DNA of 64,000 nucleotides from Lactarius indigo (taxonomy: Eukaryota > Basidiomycota > Agaricomycetes > Russulales > Russulaceae), in NCBI GenBank assembly GCA_025766275.1, contig JAFKAC010000002.1:2418001-2482000 (forward strand). Direction: 5' to 3'. The notes beneath the pieces are model-generated. The model saw nothing but the letters and a program-made list of their open reading frames with translations. It had not been told where the DNA came from and did not search any database. Shown in pieces: positions 35,701-46,616 of the stretch (position 1 is its first letter; every line of letters begins with the position of its first letter). The position numbers and the translations under genes are program-made.

Positions 35701-36319
35701 AATCCGCAGAGTCATTGGTAGGCGGAGAGGTGGTCGGCACTCGATCGAGGGAACCACCTGCAGCCGCCGAGATAGATCCGGCGGAAGGGGGGGGATGGTG
35801 GTCCTCCGAAAGGGTTGGAAGGGGCGGGTCATCGTTACCTTGCTTAGGCGGCTGCATCTGAGGTGGGGGTGAGGGGTTGTCGTGTGCCCGGGATATCTTG
35901 GTTGCTAGAGCAGAAGTAGGTTCTAACTCGATATCTGAAGAGTGCATCAGTAGAGCAAATACCCCGGAGTGGCAGACACTCTTACCGTCCTGCAAGCAAT
36001 CTTCATCGAGAGTAGTAATGGGCAAGGTTGGTACGTCCGTTGTCCCCACTTCTAATATTGCTCTTACTGCGCTCTCATCCTCTTCTGAAGGGTGCGAGTC
36101 TCGAGGGCTTGGTATTCGTGGGGAAAGGCAGACAGGTAAAGAAGGGGGGTTGTTCCAACTATGAGCGGCTTCCGCGATGAGAATCTTCTCAGGGGATTGG
36201 ATAGGACCAAAGTATACACGGGCCGTAGGGCTATTAACTCGATCATCCAGACCATTTGTCGCTGAAGAAGCGGGCGATGGCGGTGTGGACCGATGCTGAA
36301 CGGCGAGGTCGGAGGACAT
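32763..36319 (-). CDS. Large Ser/Pro-rich disordered protein, unknown function
   Basis: Three exons, 36319-35654, 35589-34309 and 34253-32763, join in phase to 1145 residues. The protein is dominated by Ser, Pro, Thr and Arg with many SP/TP sites (SPTPARxxx-like segments, RSPVRPLPSD, KRKRSPEEAP), so it should be disordered and heavily phosphorylated, probably nuclear. The most protein-like segment is C-terminal: KTVRWDRGLFTMIYFDDLPL, then LRLDSLGNLVNATSPMKDIV and VTIKKFVYDDDAE, with a Lys-rich end (SKGKGKKLKG). I recognise no domain. The 3' end lies 108 bp from the convergent dehydrogenase stop. Confidence 0.75.
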
Positions 36320-36796
36320 GATGACCTTTGCGGGTGAGGATACACACACATCGCACGAGGCAAACGTGACCGAAGTTTCAACGCGTACAATCACGTGATC
36401 GAGCCACTTACACCATTGGCTGCTGCGAGTACCGGTACTACTCAATCTAGCTTGGTTCGCGAGAGTGCATCATGTAGCTTCACGCTCGAGGCACCACACG
36501 GTCACTGGTACCTACACGTTCGAGATACCGTCCTCGTGACCTGTACGACACTCACAGGTCCGGAGTGAGTCAAAAACTGAGGGCGCTCTGCCTTGTGCTC
36601 CGCGGCCTTTCTTACTTCGGTACATCATATGCTGCGGGAAGCGGGAACGTAGTTGCGACCAATCGGGGTTGACCGATATCTATCCCACTCGTGACTGTTT
36701 CCCCTCGGATCTATCCTTGGAATCAGATGGGAATCTGCCGGATTCGCGAGCGTCTTCCTTTCGCCTTCCTTCCTGTTAAACCTGTTTGCGACCACA
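36320..36796. promoter_or_regulatory. Divergent promoter region
   Basis: This 477-bp region lies between the starts of the Ser/Pro-rich gene and the hydrolase gene. No TATA box or clear repeat is seen. Confidence 0.3.
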
Positions 36797-38521
36797 ATGG
36801 GCTCCGTTCTGGGTACGCTAGGTCATCGGCCCGGTCCAAAGACATATTTTTCATCAAGGCCGGCCTATGTCCCGCTCAAGCAGCCTGCCGCCTCTGAGAA
36901 CATTTCTCTCCGCGTTCTACTCGAGACACACTGCCCAAGTCTTTTCTCACCGTTCCGTCCGTCCAGGTGGCTGTTCAAGCAAGTAGCACACGGTGAAATT
37001 TTTCTCTAGCAACGTTCTCACGTGATGCAGTGGACATTTACAGACTTTTTATGCCGTCGTTGGCGACTTTTCCGCGGTGAACACGCTTGCTTATGATAGG
37101 TATGTAGAGCTTCTTAGTAGATCGGGATACAGGTAATAATATGTCGTAACTTACAGGCGGCTACTCTGTGTCAAAGACGGGGGGACACTGTCAGGGTTTT
37201 TCATACAGCCCTTAGTAACCACACTCATTAACGCGACAGGGGCATTGATTTTACTCCACCCACTTCAGAACGTGTCATTCCAGAAGAGACACCTATTATC
37301 GTGGTGTTGCATGGCCTGACTGGTGGTCTGTACATATACTTCTACACCATGGCTATTAGACCTGATCTAACGTTCTTGGTTCTAGGTTCGCAGGAATCAT
37401 ATGTCCGTGACTGTTCTGTTCCCAGCCGTCTCACCCTTGGATCGGGGAGGGCTTGGATATCGTGCAGTAGTCGTCAATTTTCGCGGATGTACGCTCACAT
37501 ATTATTTGCTTCAACTCTATCCGCGTTACTGACCCGAGGTATTAGGCGCGGGGGTCCCGCTCACTAGTCCGCAGCTTTATTCATCCTGCCATACGGATGA
37601 CCTCCGGCAAGCCTTGCTCTATATCTCAAATCGCTACCCTCGGGCCCCTCTACTTGGCCTCGGATTTTCCCTAGGAGCTAATGTCTTGACACGATACGTA
37701 GCAGAAGAGGGAGAGGAATGCAGACTAACCTCAGCTTGTGTGCTCGCATGTGTAAGCCTATCGTCCCTGAATGAATCAGAGTGGCTCATTGAGTGGCTCT
37801 TTCAGCCGTGGGATCTCACCGAAAATGCATACGCGTGAGCGCATACCCACTTATTTTTGCACAGAACGCTGTCGCTCACATTTTTCGTAGCTTACACGAG
37901 GATTGGTTCCGTCGTCGTATCTATGCCGAAAAGTTGGGCGGCAATCTAAGGCGCCTCATCTCACGACACCTTGACTCAATCACGAAATTTCCCGACTCAA
38001 GGCTCGCGCAGTCCCTTCCAGAGTTATTTTCCCATAAATCCCTCACTGTGGCGCAGTTCGATAACTTGGTTACTGTACATTCTGGTGGCACATCCCCGCC
38101 GTTTCCGTTTGCGAACGCATACGATTATTACGCGCACGCCTCGTCGCATAAAGTGCTGGGTGACGTGCGTATCCCGTTCCTTGCAATCAACTCGGACGAC
38201 GACCCCGTCGTAAAGCATATCCCCGTGTACGAGACCGATAATGAGTGGGTAGTTTTGGTAGTCACGCGGGGCGGGGGGCACATTGGCTGGTTTGAATGCA
38301 CAGGGAATAGAGTAAGAAGGTGGATACAGCAACCCGCCCTCGAATGGTTCAAGGCAACTGTGGAGAAAATCAAGGCACCCCAACGACCCGTACGTCGCAT
38401 ACGGTCCGAGGACGGGTGGTTAGTAGAAAGTGGGAGAGAACACCTCGGGTGTAGAGACGTCGGGGAGGGTGGAATAATAGAAGATAGCAACAGGCAAAAA
38501 GACCTGTTTGCCGGTTTGTGA
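36797..38521 (+). CDS. Alpha/beta hydrolase, YheT/ABHD1-3/Eht1 family
   Basis: Yeast relatives (Eht1, Eeb1) are ethanol acyltransferase/esterases; animal ABHD1/3 are lipases. Exons: 36797-36978, 37031-37099, 37157-37195, 37240-37322, 37386-37488, 37546-37751, 37806-37834, 37891-38521. Landmarks: SRWLF-NGHLQTFYAVVG, PIIVVLHGLTGGSQESYV, YRAVVVNFRGCAGVPLTSPQ, nucleophile Ser in GLGFSLGANVLTRYV, acid in LAINSDDDPVV and catalytic His in RGGGHIGWFE. Intron 1 needs a GC donor (AA|GCAAGT) to give NGHLQT. One extra A at 37410 breaks the frame between SYVR and VLFPAVSP; phases elsewhere agree once it is discounted. Confidence 0.88.
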
Positions 38522-39619
38522 CTGGCACATGTCCTACTCTCTCCACTTGCATAGAGGAGCCTCGGATAGACTTATGTGATACTACATCGACGATAGACTA
38601 CGACAGACTGTCCACAGCGCTCCATCGATCAGAGCTCGATCGCATCAGAGTACGCGGCTCGTTAAAGAACGTTGTCCAACCTCGTGGGCTGCCTCAATAG
38701 AATTTTGGATTTAAAACACTCATAAAAATTCGCTCGCTAGTCCAATATAGGACAGAGCGCCAGAGCGGGATACGCGAGGGCCGTCTGGGTAGTGATGCCC
38801 TGATGAGAATTTGATAACAGCTAAAGTGGTCATGTGTGGAAATGTGCTCTGGAGCCCTAAGTCTGTGTCGTTATGCAAGTTAGAGGTTCGGGAATACTAC
38901 CTTGGAAGATCGATTACCACTGTAAACGAAGGCGACTCGTGTATCAGCTGCGGCCTGGTTCCGCTCAAAATTTGCGTCAGTACCTAAGGGCATGAGACAT
39001 TGACTGCGTGAAAGGAGGTCACCGGCGAGGACCCCAAGAGATATCAAACCAGTTCTTTGCTCCAAAGTTGCTCAACCCGAAATCCGGGTCTGGGGCGACC
39101 CTAAAGGAGCCTTTCCGATTATCAAGGCCACGCTGATACCTTGCTCCCTCTATTTGTTATTGCCGACGACCTTGGAGGGTTACGTGACTACGACGCCGAT
39201 CAAACGGAGCTGGGAAGTATCTCCTGGAGTGTAATTCAATTTACGTCCGTTACCAGCCGATATGAAGGACAGCAGAACGCCATTGCTACCGCATGGTAGT
39301 AGGAAGATAAATTAAACTGCCCGCGGTTTATCCGGAGACGTTCCCACAAGATAGAGTGGCTCAAGTGGCTTTGGCTTGTACTTGAATAACTGATTACGAT
39401 ATCAGAAGTGACCGCCGCACGAACCCGAGCATGTCCTTTTTTTTTTATGAGTTGACTGTCAAGACCCAAAGGGCAGGCCATTGGGCGTAGGAAAGTTAAC
39501 AGTAACAGACTAGCCGGATGGATACAATGCGCACTCACTAGCCCTATCTATCGATACATACATGGTATGGTTGAGAGTATGTACGCGTTCCTTCCTCTGG
39601 AATACAACACGACGCCGCC
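38522..39619. other. Intergenic region, nothing recognised
   Basis: About 1.1 kb between convergent genes. Only short frames are present, with no splice-linked protein and no repeat that I can see. Confidence 0.4.
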
Positions 39620-40676
39620 TCAATCGCTGTCGCTGAACTCAAGACGATCCTCTTCGTCGTCATCCTTGTTTGTTACCCGTTCGTACTGACTGATGTCGAC
39701 GGACACGGTACCCTCCTCTAGCAGTGAAGTATCGGATGTTGCCAGGTTTTTATCGCGCTCAAAGAGTTGACGCCCTAAAAAGCGGAGGGGTCACAACCCT
39801 GACCGAGTAGGACGATAAACGTTTACCTGTCAACCGACCGGCTATTTTTTTGTATTCTTCCCTCTCTTTCGCCGTCATGGTCTTTAATTTTTCTTCTTCT
39901 GTGCGCATCTTCCGTAGAGAAACCTCCTTATCAAATTTGATCTTCCATTCGGTGAACGATTTGACTGTTACTGGGGTGCCCCGTGTGCGTGCCTCTTCCT
40001 CCTGTGATAATTTAGTCAGCGAATTAACTCAAAGACGTCGGCCTACCTCTAATGCCTTTCGTTCGAGTTCTCGCGCTTCTTTCTTTCTACGCTCTGACCT
40101 AGTGCGGATGAACGACGACAACTGCTCTCTCAGCTGGGAGATGATGGTAAAGGTCATGGCCATCCCTATGTTCTCCTGGCCCTATCGATCCACGTCAATG
40201 TAAAGCAAAGGTCGTGGGAATGAGGTAGCACGCTCACAACAGCTTGAGCACTGGCAAGTAGGGCCCTGATGTCGTCCTCGTCTACTTCTCCATCTATAAG
40301 TTGCAAGGAAAGTTCAGGTAGTTCATCTGGGTAACTGTCGGTGTAGTGCACCATCATTGCTAATTTAACTGGAGAAAGGAGATTGGGCCAATTTTCTATG
40401 CCAGGGATCTGTAAAACATACGGGAGTCTTCCCCATCATCAAGACTGTCAGGTTCGATGTCGATTCTAATGTCCTTTTCGGACAGCTCTTAGTGGGAACC
40501 TTAGTCTTAGTAGAAGAGTCACGATGGCGGAGGCGATTTATACGGACTGACGAGTTCATCAGCGTAAATAGACTCGAGAACCTAAGGAATGATTAGACCG
40601 CCGTCCGAGGGTAAAGGCCACGATAGCGCCGCAACTGTACCTCGAACTCTTCGAGGATTACATCGGAGGATGACAT
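39620..40676 (-). CDS. GIR2: RWD-domain protein, Gir2/RWDD1-like
   Basis: Yeast Gir2 binds Gcn1 and the GTPase Rbg2 and modulates Gcn2 signalling in amino-acid starvation. Seven exons in phase: 40676-40641, 40581-40552, 40485-40422, 40368-40238, 40175-40047, 40001-39827, 39774-39620, giving 239 residues against 265 in yeast. The N-terminal RWD domain shows EEFEVLESIYADEL, YPDELPELSLQL and GMAMTFTIISQLREQL. A long charged coiled-coil follows (RRKKEARELERKALEEEEA, MRTEEEKLKTMTAKEREEYK) and an acidic tail ends RLEFSDSD. No frame break. It shares a 124-bp divergent promoter with the bS21m gene. Confidence 0.9.
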
Positions 40677-40800
40677 GACCGTGCAAGTGGAGCAAAGTAG
40701 CCAATAATCTTCGGGTGTGTGAGAAAGCCGGCGGGTACCTCGGGCCGGTCTCACCCCAGCGGTTGATCCAACCACCACAACCACCATTTCAGAAACGGTG
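40677..40800. promoter_or_regulatory. Compact bidirectional promoter (Gir2 / bS21m)
   Basis: Only 124 bp separate the two divergent start codons, so both 5' UTRs and core promoters must share it. It contains direct copies of CCACCACAACCACCA around 40771-40785 but no TATA box. Confidence 0.5.
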
Positions 40801-41406
40801 ATGCTGTCCCGTTTGGTCCATTACATTCCGGCCGTTCGCCCTCCCATATCGTGGTTACCATCCCCTGTTGGTCTTTCACGCCCCCCCGTGTTCCTTCGCT
40901 TGTATTCTTGGTCCAGCCAGTCTCAACCAGCAAACTGGAGTCATCTGAACGACATATACGGTAAAGCGGTGGATGTGAACCCGAAAGGAGCCCCCATGTC
41001 ACCGGAAGAGAGGTGGTATATGCTGAGTCGCAGCAGGACAGCCATTTCAACACTACCCAAGGGTCCCTACGCCGGTAAGGTCATCCTGTACTGTACGTCG
41101 AATCCACGATTTTCTCATTTATTTGTCCAGGAAGGAGCGTTGAGGTGAAAAATGGGAACGTTGCGGAAGCACTGAACAAGCTACAATACACCCTGTGGAG
41201 GAACAGGGTTTCACCAGAACTTAGGCTGGCCGCACGGCACGAAAAGAAAGGCTATAAGCGGAGGAGGTTGAGCAGCGAGCGTTGGAGAAGGAGATTTGCA
41301 CACGAGGTAATAGCAAGTTCGTTATGATGTGACGTATCTGACCATCAATCTCCAGGTACGGAAAAAGGTGCAATTGGTGAACAAGATTCGTGCTCGAGGC
41401 GCATAG
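40801..41406 (+). CDS. MRP21: Mitochondrial ribosomal protein bS21m
   Basis: A small-subunit protein of the mitochondrial ribosome. Three exons, 40801-41074, 41131-41306 and 41356-41406, join in phase to 166 residues. The N-terminal 100 residues include a mitochondrial presequence (MLSRLVHYIPAVRPPISWLP). The C-terminal part is the S21 domain: GRSVEVKNGNVAEALNKLQY, ELRLAARHEKKGYKRRRLSS and EVRKKVQLVNKIRARGA. Initiation is at ATG 40801. Confidence 0.9.
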
Positions 41407-43190
41407 ATTATAGCTTACCCTTCGGCTGCCTTGCCGTACTTTCCACCCGCTTCCTCATCAGTCATTCCTAATGCTGCGGCGCTGCGCCAAGTACCTCCTT
41501 TAGTATGAACGGATGCGTGAGACGAGACTTTTTAGGCCATCGTAGTCCTGAATCTTAGTATCGACCTATGAACGCAATTCATCGCAGTCAGAAACCTGCG
41601 CAAACTTGAACAGATAGCAACAACTACGCTTTAACGCGTGTGTCTCACCTTGCTCATTACGGGGGAAAACCAGCGTGCGCCTCCTTCGAGGTTGCGATCA
41701 CTTTTATGCAGAACATGAAGCACGCGTGCATGACGCGATTCGCGGGAAACGGCGAATAGCTGCATGTCTTACGCGAAACCTTTTCTGGCACATCTCAATA
41801 GTGGTCTTGATGCCATGCTGCATGCTTCCCAAACGCAATCATATCCCATCCTTGCTCCTCCGAGGTTCTAATGCTGTACTTGACAGGTTCCATGCTTGGA
41901 CGCATGCCGACCGTTCCACAATTATCTGAACCCCATCAACTCCTTAGTAGGAACTCACGTCATCCAGCCGCCTCGTGTGGCACACGCCGAATGGGAAGTC
42001 ATTTACCGTTTTTTTTGGCCCACTTAGAGGGTGGATTGTCAGCCGATTTCGCTTCTCGATCGCAGGTTTATTCGGCGGCCATCGCGTAACCTCTGTCTGG
42101 CTGTCTCGAATGTGGTACAGGGCAGAGCTACGTTTCCTGGGCTTCTGATCGCCATCATGAGAGTTGGCTCGCATTTCCAGAATTTTCTAACATATGCCCT
42201 CCATTTGATATCCGCAACAATTAAAATCTCGGCTACTGAATGCTCTGCGAGCTGACGATGTCCTGGCGGCAAACAGCATGTGCGCGCACATGTAGGGCTC
42301 GAGTTTCTTAGGTGTGGTTCTTCCTTACCGCGGATTCTTAACAGAGAGTTATATAGCACGGACGAATCCAGAGTAACTCTCCACAACAATACTCGTCCAG
42401 TTCGAGTCCGACGAATCAACAAAGCTCACTTACTTCACCAACTCGACAGTAACAGGTATCAGCATGTGTCACAACGTAGGACCAAGCCATCCTTCGCTCA
42501 CTTGTATCGTGTCTGACGCCGACCCTAGATAATCGACGGACGATTCCATGAGCCTTGTCGCCATTTCAAGGCGATATCCACGCGGCGCCAAGACTGTTTG
42601 CGCCATGTCTGTTTGTTCAGTAATCGCCACCCGGCAGGTACGTCGACAAGTCGTAGTTTTTTATGGTCCCTGATTTGAAACCACCTTAGAGTGTTGCCTG
42701 GGGGCCTGCAAATGCAAACGGATGATGGATCCTCCTATGCTCAATCCAATACGGCTAAGCCCGAACCCATGTCCGGATTGCGCGCTTGCATTAGCGCTCG
42801 CGCAAGAAGAAAGGACTTGTACGTGATCACGAACTCAGCCGCGTAGAGCCGTACATTATTTATATCCCATTTACCCTAATCCTTGATCGCAATCTCGGTA
42901 CATTCATTCTACACTAACACATTGACTCTATAGTTGATTATCATATTATTCCCATATGTTTATTTCTTGTATTTGAACCATATGTAGCCTATATGTTATG
43001 TATATGTATGTTCTTATAGAATACACTCCTCGCAACACCGGCCCGGCCGAGTGTTGTCTGATATACAACACAACGTTGCTTTGTGCCTCAAACGCTGCAG
43101 TGCATTGTATTTCACGCTTCGCCACTTGGTTTCGAGTATCCATTGACCAGATCCTTATGCTCTGTTGTTCGAAAGTGTCGACTGGCGGGG
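41407..43190. other. Gene-poor stretch, nothing recognised
   Basis: About 1.8 kb without a convincing coding region. Short frames occur at 41675-42089 (plus) and 42422-42039 (minus), without recognisable domains. The last 350 bp is AT-rich (CATATGTAGCCTATATGTTA and similar). Confidence 0.4.
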
Positions 43191-43197
43191 TATAAAA
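43191..43197 (+). promoter_or_regulatory. TATA box of the orphan gene at 43288
   Basis: TATAAAA occurs in the context GGCGGGGTATAAAATG, about 90 nt before the ATG at 43288, a plausible distance for a fungal core promoter. Confidence 0.55.
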
Positions 43198-43287
43198 TGC
43201 AGGTCTAATTAGTGCTTTGAGATTCCCCACAGTATTTGTACCAGTGTTACTCGGACTCTTCAACACCAAATCGTCCTGCAGACAGAC

Positions 43288-44963
43288 ATGGGAATCCCCG
43301 GGGATATTGGTGTTCCAGCGACAGAGAATCTCAGACTATACCTCTCTCAGGCAACCCTTCCGCTCATGAAGATGCCTCGTAATGCGCCACAGCTTCCACC
43401 TTCTGGCCACAGAAGCCACAACATTGGTTTAACCACGCGACCGGAAAGATACAGACGCCTGGAGTTCGTGTCCCAAGACCTTGGTATTGACGTAGATGTC
43501 GATGTACCAAACTGTATGTGCTCATGACCATCCCTGCCTATAGCGAGCAAGCTCACTTAACGGCATAATTCTAGACATATGCCGGGTGGTCCCTGAACAC
43601 CCTCTGAAGGAGGAAGATTACGACTCAGAGACCGGGAACGCCATCCGTATTCCATGTAATCCATTTTTTGATATACCGCAGCCCCACATGATTCCTCCAA
43701 CCGATCTAGATCGGTGCGATACATCTCCTCGTTCCAGTGACGTGACCAACAATCTGATGATCTACTCCTCAGCTTTGCATCCTGGCTTGTCAATTTGCCT
43801 TTGCAGACAGCGGAAAGGGCTATGCATCTCGTGCATCCTAAATCACGATCATGGTCCTTCGTCTACCGAAACGGGGATATGGACGACGCACACTTCAAAT
43901 ATTACGCATGGGAACTAGCGCCTTCCATCTCTAATCCCAATGGGCAAGAGACGACTACCATAGTAATGGCAATGCCTCCATGGACACTCACCCCAACAGA
44001 CTTGCAATGCTTTTCTGCTTGCAAGGAGGCAAGAATATAAGCTCTTCGACACGGATTTTGCTAGCTGACTCTCCCGTACAGTTCCCAGTTTTCAATGAAA
44101 GCGGGCGCATTCGTTTTAAAGACGACGAACGTATTTGGGGGAAGGTCAGCCCGATTCTTTACTAGCGCCTCTCCTACTTCCCTGAATGCGTATTGCAGCT
44201 CTACGACATCTGTGTATCTAGGAATAGCCCATATTTCGCCGTCACCAACTACTACGGCTGGGTATTCGGGGTGTTCTCAAAAGGTATTTAGTCTATCTAA
44301 GGTACGTGAGTAACCTACTCACTTTTATCTTAGGTTGGAGCACAGCATTTGTGGGGAAGGTCCAGAAGTATGCCGACGTTACGCCGACGATACTCGAACA
44401 CCTACTATATTGGCTATCATCCTCGATGGATGAGCCTGGTACATACCGTCGTCCTGAGGTGGGTAATGAACGCATTATCCCACCCGAGGAATGCCCTTCG
44501 GTGGTCTACGACGTTATGGCGAAGAACCCCCGGGCCGCTCTCGCACTGTATTTACTCGACTGATCACCCCCTTGAGTAGGTCCCCGAAACGCACATTAGG
44601 CGAGGTCTAATCCCCTTCGCACTAGACAGAGGGCCTGTAACCACCTGTAACACCGGTTATTGTCAATCAGATGCAGAATCGACTTGGGACGGAAAGGACG
44701 ATGGTAAAGTTCATCGGCTGGGTTCTCCTCATATATATCACTGATCGACCCGTTCCCTGCTAGATTTGGAGTCCGGGTTCAGCTTTTCAGCCGAGACTGA
44801 GCTATCTCATGCTGACTCAGAGAGGACAGTAACCTACCGCCCGTCAAAGGCCCGTCGAAACTATGACCCGCGAGACTGGCTCAGCTCCTGTCAAGACGCT
44901 TGGGAGGGAGATGCCGACAACGAAAACACTCTGAACGAAGATGCCGCCAGTGCCGCAACCTAG
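43288..44963 (+). CDS. Orphan multi-exon protein, unknown function
   Basis: Eight exons in consistent phase give 421 residues: 43288-43513, 43575-43741, 43807-44028, 44082-44144, 44199-44283, 44334-44512, 44580-44703, 44764-44963. The N-terminus is Pro-rich. The middle carries a compact block, FPVFNESGRIRFKDDERIWG, then SPYFAVTNYYGWVFGVFSKG and a helical EHLLYWLSSSMDEPG. The tail is acidic and disordered. No signal peptide or membrane segment. Joining KE to FPVF needs an intron at 44029-44081 that begins GCAAGA and ends CAG, a GC-AG intron. The conserved look of the aromatic-rich block suggests a lineage-specific family; I know no function for it. Confidence 0.65.
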
Positions 44964-45212
44964 TCAGTGGTCGTCGTTCTCCGTGTCTACTATCAGGGCA
45001 GGCAACTGGATCAATCCGGCCCCTCTACCGCTTCGGCAAGCACCATCCTCCCCATTGTGGGTAGTACGATGATTCGAGCGTAGATGATACATATACTGTA
45101 CCTGTGTATACTTGCGAGTTATGCTGGACCCGATCGATCTCGGCCGGAAAGTAGATGTGTATGCGTGCTAGGAGTGCGTCGATAATAATATAGTACATGC
45201 AAGCTAAACAAA

Positions 45213-46616
45213 TTAGGACTGATCGGTCTTTTCAGGGACCTCCTCAGTTGAGTTCATCTGTGCAGGGGTTCCATTCCCGCCGTGAGCTGAAACCGGCGTG
45301 CTATTTTGTAAGATGGATGATTGCGATTGCGCAGCAGTCATGCCAAATGCGGCGCCGGTATCCGCGGAGGACGGGTAGAGTCGCATCTGATACGAGGCGA
45401 CGGTTGGTGGCTGGACCTTGTGTGCAGTTGAGTGTCCTGGCAGTGGGTGATAGAGGCCAAAAAGACTCGCCTCTGTCAACGGTTCTAGGTAATTTGTTGC
45501 GAAGCCGAGGACCGCCTGATACTCGTAAAAATTGAGGAGAATAGCCAAGGCATCTGTGCGGCATATTATCTTGACCATATTGTAACAAAACGGACCAACG
45601 ATTGCGCACCTGCGACAGATAATAGCTCGCTTTCTCCGAGACCGAAGAACTCTATTGCAAACCGTGACGCGTCAGGTGATGAAGGCTTGTGGGTTGGAGG
45701 GGTAGGTAATGACGACGATGGCGCCAACGGCGACACTCGAGCATCCAAGGACAACGAGTGAGGTCCATCGACGATCCGTTGGGTAAGAATGCAACAGGCG
45801 GTTGCAATGATTTTTGGCGGGTAAAGCACACACTAGGGGTGTGCGGTACCTGAGAATTAGACGTGTCACAACTAGGACAGAGCCCAGGACGTGAGGCCGA
45901 CTGACGAGTCGTGCGCGATACTCCAAGCGAGATCTTGAAACCGATCCCCAACGTCGTGCGCGTCGAATATCTCGACCAGGTCGGCATGCGGACTGTCGAC
46001 GACAAAGTCAAAGCAAAGGGCCTCTAGGAGGACCTCCTCTGCGGCGAGAATTTGGCCCGAGACTTCTTCGACATCCTGGGAGACACGTCGTAGGTTGGCC
46101 CAAACGGAAAGAGGAGGGCATGAACGAACCGGACCGTTTTCAGGAATGTCACAAACATCTATTCCCTTTGCCTTGGACGTGGATACCCTAGCTACGTCTC
46201 TGAGCTTCCTTCCGCACTCTTCCGTTTTTGTGGCAAGAAATATACATGCGGCTGCGATGGTCTTGTGACGTATGACGTATTGGTGGGTGAGGGGGGAGAA
46301 CCAGCACGAGTGTGAAGACGAACCTGGCGATGATAATCGAGCATGGAAAACCGCATGAAGAAGCGATGGAACCAGGTGGCTGCGGTGAATAGACCGGGAG
46401 AATGGCTGAGAGACAAGGGTTAAGCAAGACGAGAAAGGGGAAGGCTGACTGCAACGGTACGAACAGGCCGATGGAACACCCGAGACGATAAAGGAACTCG
46501 ATGCCTCTGGATCTGTCGTACATCTCCTCGTGTAGTGACCTATCCTGCGCAGTCGGTGTGCGAGACAGAGCAGAAATTGGGAAAAGCCATTGAGAATGGA
46601 CGGTGGACTCCGGCAT
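45213..46616 (-). CDS. Cyclin K/T-type transcriptional cyclin
   Basis: A regulatory partner of CDK9/Bur1- or Ctk1-type kinases that phosphorylate the RNA polymerase II C-terminal domain. The first cyclin box reads SQWLFPISALSRTPTAQDRS, RSRGIEFLYRLGCSIG, GLFTAATWFHRFFMRFSMLD, AATCIFLATKTEECGRKLRD. The second box includes EVLLEALCFDFVVDSPHADL, WSIAHDSYRTPL and IIATACCILTQR. The C-terminal part has ALAILLNFYEYQAV and then a Gln/Ser/Thr-rich tail. Start ATG 46616; stop 45215-45213. I see at least four introns but did not settle all boundaries. Cyclin L is the main alternative. Confidence 0.75.
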
